The translations under genes and the position numbers were made by a program. The notes beneath the pieces were generated by a model. It had not been told where the DNA came from and made no database searches. It saw nothing but the letters and a program-made list of their open reading frames with translations. Positions 48,250-59,431 of a stretch of 64,000 nucleotides of DNA are shown here, piece after piece (within the stretch, counting starts at the first letter, position 1; every line of letters starts with the position of its first letter). The stretch is taken from assembly GCA_036320915.1 (NCBI GenBank), contig JAXBDG010000001.1:1364001-1428000 (forward strand), written 5' to 3'. The DNA is from Linnemannia elongata. Taxonomy: Eukaryota; Mortierellomycota; Mortierellomycetes; Mortierellales; Mortierellaceae.

Positions 48250-51200
48250 TTATGGAAGGGGCAACATGACAACTCCTTCGGCAGCCTTGTCGCGACTCAG
48301 TGGTCCAACCCCTTCTCCTCGTTGAGGTGTAGGTGTTGACGCCGTCGTTGATGTTGATGTTGGAAGGGCCGTGCTGCTGCTATCGCTTTGGAAAGACATC
48401 CCTGTGCCCCCTACACCGCCAGGAGGAACTGTAACGCTCGCAAACACCTGTGGGTTGCCAGTCTGTCGTGCCAGGATCATCTTTTCCTGCATCGACATGA
48501 TACTCTTCTTCATCGCCAGTCGGTCCAAGTACAGTTGCTGCCGTTGGCGCTCCAGCTCGCCCTTCTCCATATCAAGGACGTTTTCCAGCTCTTCGAACTG
48601 CTGCAGCTTGAGTTCCAATTTCTTGAGCTGCATTTCAACCACAACTGTGACCAACCGCTGAATCTCACGCTCCTCGTAATCGGCAAGAGATTTGGCCTTG
48701 GCTGCAGCTGAGCCGAGGGCCGCTGCCGCTGCCTTTTCGAGAATCGACCGAGGGATGCCTGCAATATCGCCTCCAATCACAGCAGCCTCCTCCTTGACGC
48801 CCGCGACTTTGTCCATGTCTTCGTCCACATCCATCGCTTCGTTCGACTCGCCCTTTTCATCCGTGGTCTTTCTCTCACTGTTGCCGGGTCCCTCTGACTT
48901 CTCTGCCTCTGTCCGTGCACTCTTGGTCGCCAACGCAAGTTCCTTCAAGGCGCTCTGGGCAGCAGCAGCGGCCACACCAGGGTTGACAACGCTAGCCAAG
49001 AAAGCAACGACGCTCATGACTGGGTTCTCAGATTCGCTGAACGGCACTCTGTTATGCTGAAGGGATCCATAGTCGCGCTCCGACTTTCCTCCAAGATAGG
49101 GATCTTCAATGGGGAGCTGCAAAAAGTGTAGAATGCATTGCTCTCGGCCACGGGTACCGACATGTTCAGCGACAAGGTTCCAGTCTTCGTCATACAACTC
49201 CAGTCCCTCCAACAGCAACAGTGTCTCCTGGTCCGTCCATTGCTCATCTGAAGACTGCTTGTAGCCCTGAGACTGGAACCGAATAAAGTCACCGGAGGAC
49301 ATGGTCGACGGGAAACGACCTTCCAAGTAGCAGTTAGAGCAGAGCTCGAAGTTCCTGGTCTTGATGCTGTGGTATCGGTTCTTAGTGCAGTCATTGCCAC
49401 ATGTGAAGCAGCTAAACTGTTGCCTCTTCTCTGCCGTCTCATCGTTCTCTGACGCCACAGGCGTTGGCCCAGGCGTGTAGATGTTTCGACGGAGTTCGAG
49501 GTTAATATCCATTTTCATGGCGCCTGGTGTCGTAATGTCGCTGCTTAGTTTTGATGTTGATGGTGAAGATGTGCTGGGTTGGAAGGGCTGGAGTCCCTTG
49601 GGTGTATCGGCTGTGACCCGGAAATGGCCAACGAATGATGGTCCAACAGTCGAAGGACGGGTATCGGGGTCAACCTGGAATACAAGTTCATGCATGCAAG
49701 AAGTACAATTTTAGTAACAGGGCCCATATACTTTTGACAATGCAAAACAACATAAAGTATGGCATGTACCTGGTAGTTGATAAGGCCCCATTGCTCTAAG
49801 AGAGCATGGACTCTGATGATGGCACACACATCTCCTGCCAAGTTCCGCCTGCAAGCCGTGACGGTGAGGTATTCGGACGGGTTGAGGCGATAAGTGTTGA
49901 CCATAAAGTCGCGGTATTCCTTGTAAACAGCCGGCGATTTGTTCCTGTTCTTCAAGGTAAAGAACTCTGGGAGCGACTTCTGCTCGATCTCGTGAATCTT
50001 GGAGAGAGAAAACCAAGCCGAGTATGAGGGGATGATGACTTCTTGTGTCTGCTGAGAGAGGTAGCGGTTAGCCTCCTCCTCCAATCGAAGTCTTTCATCC
50101 TCAGCAAGCGTAGAAGCATCGGTCGATTCTGGCACGGCTGCGTCCTGCTCCGACGACGTCGTTTCTTTTGTGTCCATGTCCTTGCTCGATCCCGCCTCGT
50201 CCTTTGCATCCAGCTCCATCGGCACTGTACCTCCACCGCCATCGATTTCAATCTTCTCCGAGGACTCCGCTGTTAACGGTGCGACCAATTGATCTGACGG
50301 ATGAACTGGAATGTTCGCCAGTTCTCCTCCGACAATGGGCTCGTACTCGTTCTTCTTTGATCCTCGTCCACGAGGCGCGTTGTCCTCCAACGAAACGACT
50401 TGAAGGCCTGGGTGGTCAGGTTGGATGTCCATGGGCGTTAACGACGAGCTCCGCTTGACTCTCTTGGGGTGGGACTCTGCCTTTTCAGAGTTGTCACGTT
50501 TGCCACCAAATCGCAGTGTAGAAGGAGCAGGTGATCCAGCGGCTGACTCCTGGTCGCTGTTTTGGTCAGATGATGGCTCATAGTCTTCCTCGTTCATCCA
50601 CTCGTTGTACTTATCACTGTCCTTGATCCAGCGTGTCGAAATACTCCAGGCTCCGGAATGCTCTGGCACTGGCTCGGGGTCCATAAACTCGCTGGTCGTC
50701 TCCAGCAGCCACTCATCGTATGAATCGGGGTAGTACCAGTAGTGGACGAGGACCTTGCCATCCTTCTTCTCCAGTGTGCGCAACCATTCCTCTCCTTCGG
50801 GACTCTCCAGCTCCTCAGACGAATGATGGACGACATGTGTGGCGTGTCGGATGTCGTTAGTAGAAGTTCCTAGAATGAGCGAAGACGAACATTTTTGGGA
50901 ACGTTAGTCTCTGCTGCAACCGCAGACAAAGTGTATCGTGGATTTTCAGTGGCACGCAACTAGAGCTCACCTCCTAGCCGCTCAAGGGATGACTCAAGCT
51001 TCTCCCGTTCCTCCTCAGGGACAGAGCTGTCAAAGGCAACAACAGGGTTCTTGATAACCCCCTCAGAGACGAGGTGATTCCGAATGTGTGCCACCAACTC
51101 TACATTCTGTGTCTTCCTCGCCATGCTCCCTAGATCCCATCGGCGCCAACCCTGAGCGAGTCGGTATTCATAGGCAGCCTTGAGTGCCTTATAAAGAGGC

Positions 51201-51487
51201 GATCCTGTGGTGATGGTCTCTGTGCGAAATATCTTTGCGGGGATGCGAGCAGGTCGTGCAGTGGGTAGGTATTGTGAGCTGCTGGACCCGAGGACGTCCT
51301 CCTGGAATTGCTGCAGTGCATGGACGAACTGAGCGATGTCCCTTGCGGTAATGGTGACTTCTGATCCCGGCCTGCTCTTGTGGAGATCGCGAGAGAGGTC
51401 GTCCTTGATGCGTTCGAACTGGGCGATAGTGCTGGGGGCCTCGTAGAACCTGGCGTCGGCGCCACCGGATTTGCGACGCGCCGTCAT
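48250..51487 (-). CDS. SWI3/RSC8: SWI3/RSC8 (SMARCC-type) subunit of a SWI/SNF-RSC complex
   Basis: Core scaffold of SWI/SNF-type remodellers, normally a dimer that holds the ATPase module. Three exons: 51487-50971, 50869-49770 and 49674-48250, 1013 residues, frame kept at both junctions. In order: an N-terminal module like that of animal SMARCC (FYEAPSTIAQFERI ... RRWDLGSMARKTQNVELVAHIR; then LVHYWYYPDSYDEWL); an acidic/Ser-rich linker; a SWIRM domain (IIPSYSAWFSLSKIHEIEQ ... LTVTACRRNLAGDVCAIIRVH); a ZZ-like Cys finger (CFTCGNDC ... CSNCYLEG); a SANT domain (WTDQETLLLLEGLELY ... REQCILHFLQLP); and a C-terminal coiled coil (MQLKKLELKLQQFEELENVLDMEKGELERQRQQL). The full SMARCC N-terminal module is longer than in budding-yeast Swi3. 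The gene shares a 240-bp divergent promoter with the RSZ-type splicing factor. Confidence 0.93.
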
Positions 51488-51727
51488 TTTTTTTTTTTGT
51501 GTATAGGTTTGCTTTGCTTTTGTTTAGATAGGATATATAGGTAACAGGTGAGAGAAGACGAGCACCTCAAGGAAGACAGGCGTCCTTTCGAAATTGATAC
51601 TTGTGGCTTAGCAGTGCTCTGAAGGTGTATTTTGGGGTGGGTGTGGGGCAGACTCGTCCTCTCTTTCTCTCTTCCTTTCCCTCCTACTCATAGTCCAAAC
51701 CCATTAGCACACTCACACACAAACACC
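51488..51727. promoter_or_regulatory. Divergent promoter of SWI3 and the RSZ-type splicing factor
   Basis: Only 240 bp separate the two start codons. It contains a T run next to the SWI3 ATG, an AT-rich TATATA at about 51533 and a CT-rich leader on the + side. Shared control of the two genes is inference from spacing. Confidence 0.5.
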
Positions 51728-53257
51728 ATGTCTCTCCCTCCCCCTCCCCCACCATTGCCACCAGGTACAAATCCTTTACCTATACGCCACCCTCTGAACC
51801 ATGGACAGCGGACAACGGACATAATAACACAACACCATTTGCGCAGCAGCTAAATCTCATCCACCCACTTGTTTTTTCTGGGTACGTTAGCTGACAGCGG
51901 TGCGCCTCCACCAGCAAGCACCCACACAACCGTCTACGTCGGACACCTCAGCCCAAGGACTGAGCGCAGAGACGTCGAGGAGCTTGTAAGTAGCCTGTTT
52001 ATTGTTCGTATATGATATCGTAGCGAGAAAGTTTGAACGGGTTCTGACAACACATTTGTTTATGTACCCTCTAATGAGTAGTTTGAGAAGTACGGTCGCG
52101 TTGTCTCGGTCGAGCTGAAGCACGGTGGATTTGCTTTTGTCGAGTACGAGGATCCTCGTGATGCGGATGATGCAGTCAGCAAGTTGAACGGATACGAGCT
52201 CGATGGAAGCAGAATCACGGTTGAATGGTCAAGACGCTCTGGAGGACCTGGCAGCGGATGCTTCCTTTGCAACGGCACTGGACATTGGGCCCGCGAGTGC
52301 CCCGAGGCAAGCGAAAAGGGCATGGATGTCAAGTCCGGAAAGTGCTTCAAATGCGGTGTCAGCGGACACTTGGCCCGTTACTGGTGAGGATCTATGATTG
52401 ACTTGCAGCGCCTCGTTTTTTTTCATCTCTTTCAATGTCAAATGCCGACAAATTGTTTTAACGTCTTTTTCCACATTGTTAGCCGTGGACCTGACACCAG
52501 ACGTTCGGGTCCCTCGTACAGCGATTACCGTCGCGGACCTCCCCCACCTCCCCGTTATGGTGGTCGTGGTCGTTCCCCTGGACCCTATGGCAGGGATCCT
52601 TATGACTATGGCTACCGCGGACGTGGCTACTCCAGATCCCCTGACCGAGGCTACGGCGCCCCTGGCGGTTATCGTCAGAGATCCCCCTACCACGGTGGGT
52701 ATCGCGGAAGGTCTCCTTCTCCCTATTACCGGGATGGCGGCCGTGGTCGTTCTCCCAGTCCCTATGGGTAAGAACTACAGCCTTGTTTTTGTTTTTGTTT
52801 TTCGTCTTGAATTCTGCTTTGTCTGCTGCCAATTGTGTGTTGTTTTTTTCATTATTTTCTATGAACAAGCACTTGTGCTTCGAGTCTTGGATTTGCTTTC
52901 AATGTAGGGCATTTTATGCTCTTTGTTTTAAGGCTCCTTTTTAGATGATAAAAAAATGGACAGCCATTGTTTTGTTCTTGGGATTTTGGGCGCTGGAACG
53001 GTCGGATATCATGGGACAGTGGCGAAGCGAAAAGGATCAATAAGGAACAAAATGGATCAGTGGCAATGGCGAGTAGTGGGTAACACTGGAAGAAGAATGG
53101 CAGCTCGATATGACGAAAACCAACATTGACGGATCTTTTTTCTGTTCGGGAACCGGACGTCTGTTTCGTCTTTTTCTCTTTTCCTCGACGTTTTTATTTT
53201 CTTCTTACAATCAGGCGCGGAGCACCACCACCACCTCCACCTCAAAGACGTGTCTAA
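51728..53257 (+). CDS. RSZ-type SR splicing factor: RRM, two CCHC zinc knuckles, RS/RGG tail
   Basis: Nuclear RNA-binding protein of the SR class, expected to act in splice-site choice. Five exons: 51728-51764, 51891-51985, 52082-52383, 52483-52767 and 53215-53257, 253 residues. A Pro-rich start ([16 protein letters not shown]) precedes an RRM with RNP2 VYVGHL and RNP1 [10 protein letters not shown]. Two CCHC knuckles follow ([14 protein letters not shown] and [14 protein letters not shown]), then a tail rich in [17 protein letters not shown] and SRSPDRGYG. The last exon adds [13 protein letters not shown]. Animal SRSF7 has one knuckle, while the plant RSZ32/33 type has two, so the layout is closest to the latter. 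Retaining intron 4 would put TAA directly after the TAT-GGG codons. Confidence 0.88.
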
Positions 53258-53920
53258 GTCCGGCAATCGGGAGCCGAGTCGAACGCCCATTGCACAACCT
53301 TTTTTCCCTGGACAGCCGAAGCAACATTCGACAGGAGCCGCCACACAGGACCCGAGAGAATCGCAAGGAGCAGCGCGCAAGGATATTCTACCAAGTCTAT
53401 TAACATATGAATAATAATATCGAACGACTTGTTATTTCTTTGAATGCCTACTTGGTAAACGATTGACCGTTGTCCAATTTGCAGTCGTCTGACTAATGAC
53501 TCGGAAGTAGTATATGAAGATTAAGAAAAAGAGTATTAAGGGCTGCACGGATTTCACATGGGTCATCATTTTTTTTTTTTTCTTGAAGTGCCACGGACAC
53601 AACCTTCATTCCCTCTATCTTTCTTCTTTACACTGTCCTTTATGCTTTTTTCTTTTTTTTTTCCTTTTCTTTTCTTCTCTCCCCTCCTTCACTCACTTGT
53701 CTCTTTCGGACCTATTCTTTCCATCATCCGTTAGTCTTGACTCTGCATTCTTTTCTTCTTTCGGATCAATCGCTGCACCCCGCACAATCTCCCACGGCTC
53801 ATCTCTTTCACCAAGTTTTGGACTCCGGCTTGGAACAATCATCACACCTCCTGCAGCTTCCCCTCTGGAAAATACTTTCTGCCCGTCTGTCTGTAGCCCT
53901 TCTCCTCTTTTTACTTTTTG
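53258..53920. other. Intergenic: RSZ 3' end and carrier promoter
   Basis: 663 bp between two + strand genes. The right half is pyrimidine-rich, typical of a fungal promoter/leader. No gene is seen. Confidence 0.5.
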
Positions 53921-56170
53921 ATGGCTACGTTATCCTCAACTGGCTCTGGCTCGACCTTGAGTAGACTTCAATCCAACAACAACCCTAGCAGCATCTACCA
54001 ACACACCACTACCACTACCAGCAACACCGTGTCCACCGCACTGGTCGCCGGACTTGGGTCTGCCGATTCGATCGAGTCGAATCCGAAGGGTGCATGGAGC
54101 AAGGAATCAGGACGGGTGGCTACTGCTGCTGCTGAATCTGCCAACGATGCATCTCAGCACAAGAAGATCGCTGTGACCCGGGACACAAAGTCGTTGGACT
54201 ACATTGCAAGGACCATGTTGGCAGGAGGAATTGCCGGTATTACTGTAAGCGACTTTATTATTGTTGTTATTATTATTATTATTATTGCCGGATGTTTTTT
54301 AAAGGGAATGAAGGGAAGAGGGAACCTAGTCTTGTGCAGAACAAGATAAAATCTCAGGATGATTCACAATTAGTAACAGGGGTATGGCACCGTTTTGTTT
54401 GTTTATTTGTGGTTGCGCAGACCAACGGATCCGTCGACATGAAGAAGAAAGAAATGCCCGTATGGTTTTTCGCTCAACCGACAAAAAAAAACCAGCTCAA
54501 CTGCAACTATTCCCCACAAAAAGTGTGACATCATGGAAATAGAAGCAGGACAAGATCCAAAGTATTGTTCACATAGCAGGAGAAGGATCGATCACACGGG
54601 GTCACCCAACAACACTGTCCCTGGAGCACGTTTTCGTTTCCCACATTCCATCCACTCCCCCCCCCCCCCCCCCCCCTCACGGCTGGTCGGTTTCCTTTTT
54701 CGGCTCGAATATTTTCTTTTTCTTCAGCAGTTTCCGAGAGGCAGTAGCACTAGCCAGCTCTCATAAACAAACATGCACTCAAACATGGTCGCTGACGCCT
54801 CTTATTCGCTCTCTTCAAACCCGTAGGCCAAGACAGCAGTCGCTCCTCTCGATCGTGTCAAGATTCTCTTCCAGGCCAGCAACCCTCAATTCGAGAAATA
54901 CGCAGGTATATGTCTCTCCTGGCTATGTTATTTAAACCTATGCCATGCATTCAGCTCTGTACTTAGAGCGACTGGCGAGTTCGGCTGCGGAGGCACATGA
55001 AGGAAATAAGAGACGTTTTGCTTGCAGACACAACTGGGATTGTTCTGTCAGGTGAAGGCACTAAATCTGGAACTATTGCTGCTTGCCTTTGTGCGCTTGG
55101 ATATGAAGAAGGTGCCTAACCTGAGTGGTAATTATTTCGATACGATAATAGGCACATGGACTGGTGTTTTCAAGGCTGCCAGGGACATTCACAAGTCAGG
55201 AGGAGTCCGTGGTCTGTTTCAGGGAAACTCTGCTACTGTACTCAGAATCTTTCCATATGCTGCCATCAAGTTCATGGCCTACGAACAATACCGCAGTGTA
55301 AGTACTTGTGGAAACGTGAAGTCAAGTACTGCGCTGGCTTGTATATGTACCGAACTCTAACCTGTGACATGGCCGTCTTCAGCTATTGATGCCTACTAGA
55401 AGAGATGCGACGCCTGGCAAGAAGTTTGTAGCTGGTTCTATGGCCGGTAAGAAATCAAATGCAGCTACGCACCAATTCGTCCGCCTCTAACAAAAAAAAA
55501 TTGACTGACACTCTGGTGCATGGTCTTCTTTTATATCTCACTTCTAGGAGTTACATCTGTGTTTTTTACATACCCACTAGACTTGATCAGAGTGCGCCTT
55601 GCCTATGAGACCAAAGCCACGCCTTACATGTCACTTGTCCGCAAGATTTATAACGAGCCCGCAGGACTACACAGACCACCATACATGAGCTGGCTGCCAG
55701 CACTCAATATTTCCAACTTTTACCGCGGATTCTTGTGCTCGGTTGTAGGTATGATCCCTTACGCAGGAGTCTCGTTCTTTACACACGATGTGGCGCAAGA
55801 ATTTTGTCGCGAGAACCTCCCCTGGACACTCAAGCCTAACCAGCACAGAGGTCTGCCCGACCAGAATGGCGACTATTCTCGACCAGAGCTCCGCACGGTG
55901 GCTGAGTTGGCGTGTGGAGGTATCGCTGGAGCTGTTTCTCAGACGGCTTCGTATCCATTAGAGGTTGTCCGCCGCAAGATGCAGGTTGCCGGTGCGTTAG
56001 ACCCCAAGGCGTTTGTCGGCATGTTGGAAACGGCTAGGCGTTTGTACATAGCAAAGGGAGTGCGTGGATTCTTTGTTGGATTGAGCATTGGATACCTCAA
56101 GGTCACACCTCTGATAGCCATTTCGTTTACGGTCTACGAAAGGATGAAGACCGCTCTGGAGATCAACTAG
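53921..56170 (+). CDS. Mitochondrial carrier family protein, LEU5/SLC25A42-type (CoA transport)
   Basis: Inner-membrane carrier; the LEU5/SLC25A16/SLC25A42 group brings coenzyme A or related adenine nucleotides into mitochondria. Five exons: 53921-54244, 54827-54905, 55152-55297, 55383-55446 and 55548-56170, 411 residues. All three carrier signature motifs are present: [24 protein letters not shown] and [14 protein letters not shown]. Each has its downstream helix, for example [26 protein letters not shown] and [17 protein letters not shown] Ser/Thr-rich N-terminal extension of about 95 residues precedes the first repeat. Intron 1 is long (582 bp) and contains a run of 20 C. Assignment to the CoA subgroup rests on motif resemblance ([16 protein letters not shown] and [15 protein letters not shown]) and is less sure than the family. 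Confidence 0.88.
54657..54676. repeat. Poly-C tract, 20 C, in intron 1 of the carrier gene
   Basis: Uninterrupted run of 20 C inside a 582-bp intron, about 150 bp before the acceptor. A similar run (17 C) lies at 59368-59384. Confidence 0.9.
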
Positions 56171-57078
56171 ACGCGAACATCGCCATAAACTATTACTATT
56201 GTATTCTACGCGCGCGTGTCTGCCCGTATTGGATGGATGATTGTAGTGTGATGGTAGAGCAGCTCGTTCGCCGTAAAGCGGGCGCCCTGCGCGGCTAATT
56301 GTTTTGGCATGCGCTGTTTTTCTGCATTCGTCGGAGATTTTTTTCCAGCCTCTGCACTCATGACAAATATGACGAGTGGTTTTTTTTAAAGGTCGATTGG
56401 ACATGAAAGGACGAAGTGGAAATGTCAAGCACGACTTCAGCCCAACCTTCACGATGGGGAGGTTTTTTTTTCTTTCGCCACGCGAGTGTAAATGTATGGC
56501 ATTGCAATTGAAGACGCCGAAAACTTGAAAATTTGTGAGGAAAGGCAAATAAAGCGCTCCAAAGGGTCATAATCGACGCGGTCCAACTGATATGTCATGG
56601 CCGGGCTGAAATTGAACTTGAACTTGACGCTGCGGGGTATGGAGGCAATGGAGACAATAAGTGATATTTTTTTTCCCTCTGTTTTCGGATAAGAGGATCC
56701 CGATGGTGGTTTCTGTCCATGTATGTATTGTATCGATGACGACGACCTGTTTAGCCCAGGGACGTGAACTTTATCCATGCATCTTCCCCAGCCTGTGTTT
56801 GAGATTCGTGATTTTTTTGTCTGTTGCACTGTTGCACTGGGCGCAGTGGGAGGATGAAGTGGTGGAAAATCACCCCACTCATTCTTTTCAGATGAGAGAC
56901 GTGGCTGCATGAGTGTGGGAATAAGAAAGATGAAGTGTTTTGTTCGAGTCGGGGGCTGCCCTGACGAGAGCCTCATGTGTTCATTTGCTGGTGGTTGAAA
57001 TAGCGGTGTCGTTGAGGGCGGTGGTGAGGAGCAAGCTCGGTGTATACTGTTTTCTTTCTCTTTCTCTTTCTCTTTCAT

Positions 57079-57136
57079 TTTCTCTTTCAGTTTCTCTTTC
57101 AGTTTCTCTTTCAGTTTCTCTTTCAGTTTCTCTTTC
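57079..57136 (+). repeat. Tandem 12-bp repeat, unit TTTCTCTTTCAG
   Basis: About five copies of TTTCTCTTTCAG head to tail. Imperfect TTTCTC units precede it (from about 57053) and follow it. Confidence 0.85.
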
Positions 57137-57899
57137 TCTGTTTTTTATCTCTCTCAATCTGACTGCGCATACTTACGGAGTTGAATAATCTCCCGCCGCA
57201 GCTGAAACGAGGTAACAATTGGCAGCTGCCTTCTCTTCTTTTTCTATCCTCTCTGTTTACTCGAGAAAAGAGCTCTCCTTTTTCTCGAGAAGAGGTCGAT
57301 GCTGCCATCGTTTCCTTTTTCGAAGTGGTTGAGAAGAAAGAGTTTGAGCGTTCGCTCCCTTTTGTTTTTGTTTATGTTTTTTGTTATTGTTGTCGTGATA
57401 GCGTTTTTTTTGTGTTCAACCCCGCGTTATCCTTCAATTAAGAAAGTAGAAAATTGATCTGCGAAAGCGAGGGTGTTAGAGCAACCATAGGAGGATAGTC
57501 AAGAACACAAGAAAGTAAGGAAGAAAGAATGCAACATCCCTTTTTCGATGTTTCATGCCGCACCCTTTGGTCCCTTCTTACAAGCTCATCCCCAGGAGTC
57601 GACAAAGAAGGGAGAAAATGAAGAAAAGAAAGAGCGTTGAACATATCTGTGTTTTTAACTTGTAACGACCTACTATTAGTTTGTTTCTTTTTTTTTTTTT
57701 TTTTTTGTTTTCCAATGGAAGGATCGATTATTATTTTCTTTAAGTGTGTACGACGCCATGGACATCTGCGACCATCGACCTCAACGACGCCCAACCTTTT
57801 TGTACGATAGGTGTGTTCTTTTATTTTCCTTTCCGAATGAGGAATGGAGGATATGAGGGTCCATCGATGCTTGCTACTTTGGTGGCAACCGAGCCCTAG

Positions 57900-57903
<4 letters not shown>

Positions 57904-57952
<49 letters not shown>
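57904..57952. repeat. Poly-A tract, 49 A
   Basis: Longest homopolymer in the window, followed about 50 bp later by a CAA triplet array (about 58000-58034). No retroposon body or target duplication was found beside it. Confidence 0.95.
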
Positions 57953-57953
<1 letters not shown>

Positions 57954-57998
57954 ATACAGACTAACAAAAAGCAGCTCCCTTGCAGTCATTTAATAGCT

Positions 57999-58034
<36 letters not shown>

Positions 58035-59188
58035 GATGGAGATCTCACTCTTTGGCGGGCATTACATATCCTTCCTGGTTTCAGTTGAAAAAAAGGTAAG
58101 TTACCTGGCTGCCTGACTGGATCGCGGGAACTGGAGTCCCCGGGTTTCCGGTAAACTGTGAACTCAGGAAGGAGAGAGGGAGAGAGTCTGAGTGAAAACA
58201 GGAGCACTGCGCTGGGCCGCTGGAGGGGGATCGCACAATGACTGCATTTGGAGAAGTAAGACACCAAACCCTCATCGGAGAGATTTTTCATACAAGAAAA
58301 GCAAGTTGGTTTCTTCGTCGGGAATGGTGGCGGCGAATAGACGTTTCTTCCATTAGTCAACTTATTGTTTTTGTCAGCATTAGTAAATGGTATCCTCAGG
58401 TGATAATAACAGTTGCAAATGTTCAATTGGACGTCGTCGTTCATGCCTTTGCTTTTCTCCCGCCCTTCTTAGCCGTTCGCCTTGTGCTTGTAGCATGCGC
58501 AATTGCAAGTGCAGGGCGAGGATTAAGATAGCATTGCACAGTTGTATTTTTGTTTGAGGGATCGATAAGAAGACGCCATCAAAAAAATTGACAGACAGGT
58601 GCGGCGAAGTAGTTTTGTAGGCTGATATGGAGCCATGGTGACATTTAGATCCACAAACCATTGCAAATCCTCATCACACATATTACTGTTTTTGTTGAAC
58701 GAAAAACGTCCGTGTCCGCAAGAACATGGTTGCGGTTGTCAATGACAGCTCATCATTCATTCACCAGGAAAGAAGGAAGAAATGGGCGGGATGACTTTAC
58801 CCTGCCTGCTCCCTCTTACCTCTCCCTCTTTCTCCGGAAGCAGCTTACCCGACCAATGCAATTGAAGAAAAATGTGTCAATTTTTGTTTTTTTTTCAAAA
58901 GGCGGCGAGCCAACTGGGCGACGATTACACGATGTCATCCTTTTTTTTCATGCCTCACACAAACTGGGTACACACACACACATACACACACACTGGCACA
59001 CCAGAACTGCCTTTCATGGTTAGCCCTTTGCTCTGATCCTCGGTCAATTCAATAATAAACTGGACTGAACTGGCTGACTGAACTGGCTGACACTCCAGTC
59101 GAATGACTAGGATCTCCCTTCCTATCCTCCTCACCCATCCACTCTCCCAAGTTCACCCATCATTATTCACCGCGCAGCGTCAATCTTC

Positions 59189-59197
59189 TATAAAAAG
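59189..59197 (+). promoter_or_regulatory. Likely TATA box of ERG6
   Basis: TATAAAAAG, followed by about 230 bp of strongly pyrimidine-rich DNA up to the ATG at 59432, a common layout for a highly expressed fungal gene. No sterol-response element could be assigned with confidence. Confidence 0.5.
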
Positions 59198-59367
59198 GCC
59201 CTCCTTTCTGCCTCCCTTTCTTCCCTTTCTCTCAATCAACCTTTTTTCTTTTATTTTAACTGTTTATACTCTTTCCCGATCCTTTTCTTCTTCTCTTCTC
59301 TTCTTTTACTTTCCCTCAGCATTTCCCCCGACCTTCGACATCTTTCACTTTTAAGCCATCTATACCA

Positions 59368-59384
59368 CCCCCCCCCCCCCCCCC
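59368..59384. repeat. Poly-C tract, 17 C, upstream of the ERG6 start
   Basis: 17 uninterrupted C, ending 47 bp before the ERG6 ATG, probably inside the 5' untranslated leader. Confidence 0.9.
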
Positions 59385-59431
59385 GTTCTCAACCCACCCA
59401 ACTCAACCTAACCTCACCATCTCTCATCACG

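Larger units (their letters stand above)
56171..59431. other. 3.3 kb intergenic region between carrier and ERG6
   Basis: No supported gene. It contains a 12-bp tandem repeat (57079-57136), poly-T 57688-57706, poly-A 57904-57952 (49 A), a CAA triplet array (about 58000-58034), a CA-rich stretch (about 58970-58992) and, at the right end, the ERG6 promoter and leader. The 152-codon minus frame at 57986-58444 reads through the CAA array as poly-Val and has no domain. Confidence 0.5.

Noticed and set aside
56240..56300. tRNA-like text (GTGTGATGGTAGAGCAGCTCG) downstream of the carrier gene
   Set aside because: No acceptor stem, no GTTCRA T-loop and no foldable anticodon arm.
57904..57952. Poly-A tract as the tail of a LINE/SINE insertion
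   Set aside because: No element body upstream and no flanking target duplication found; similar homopolymers are frequent in this genome.
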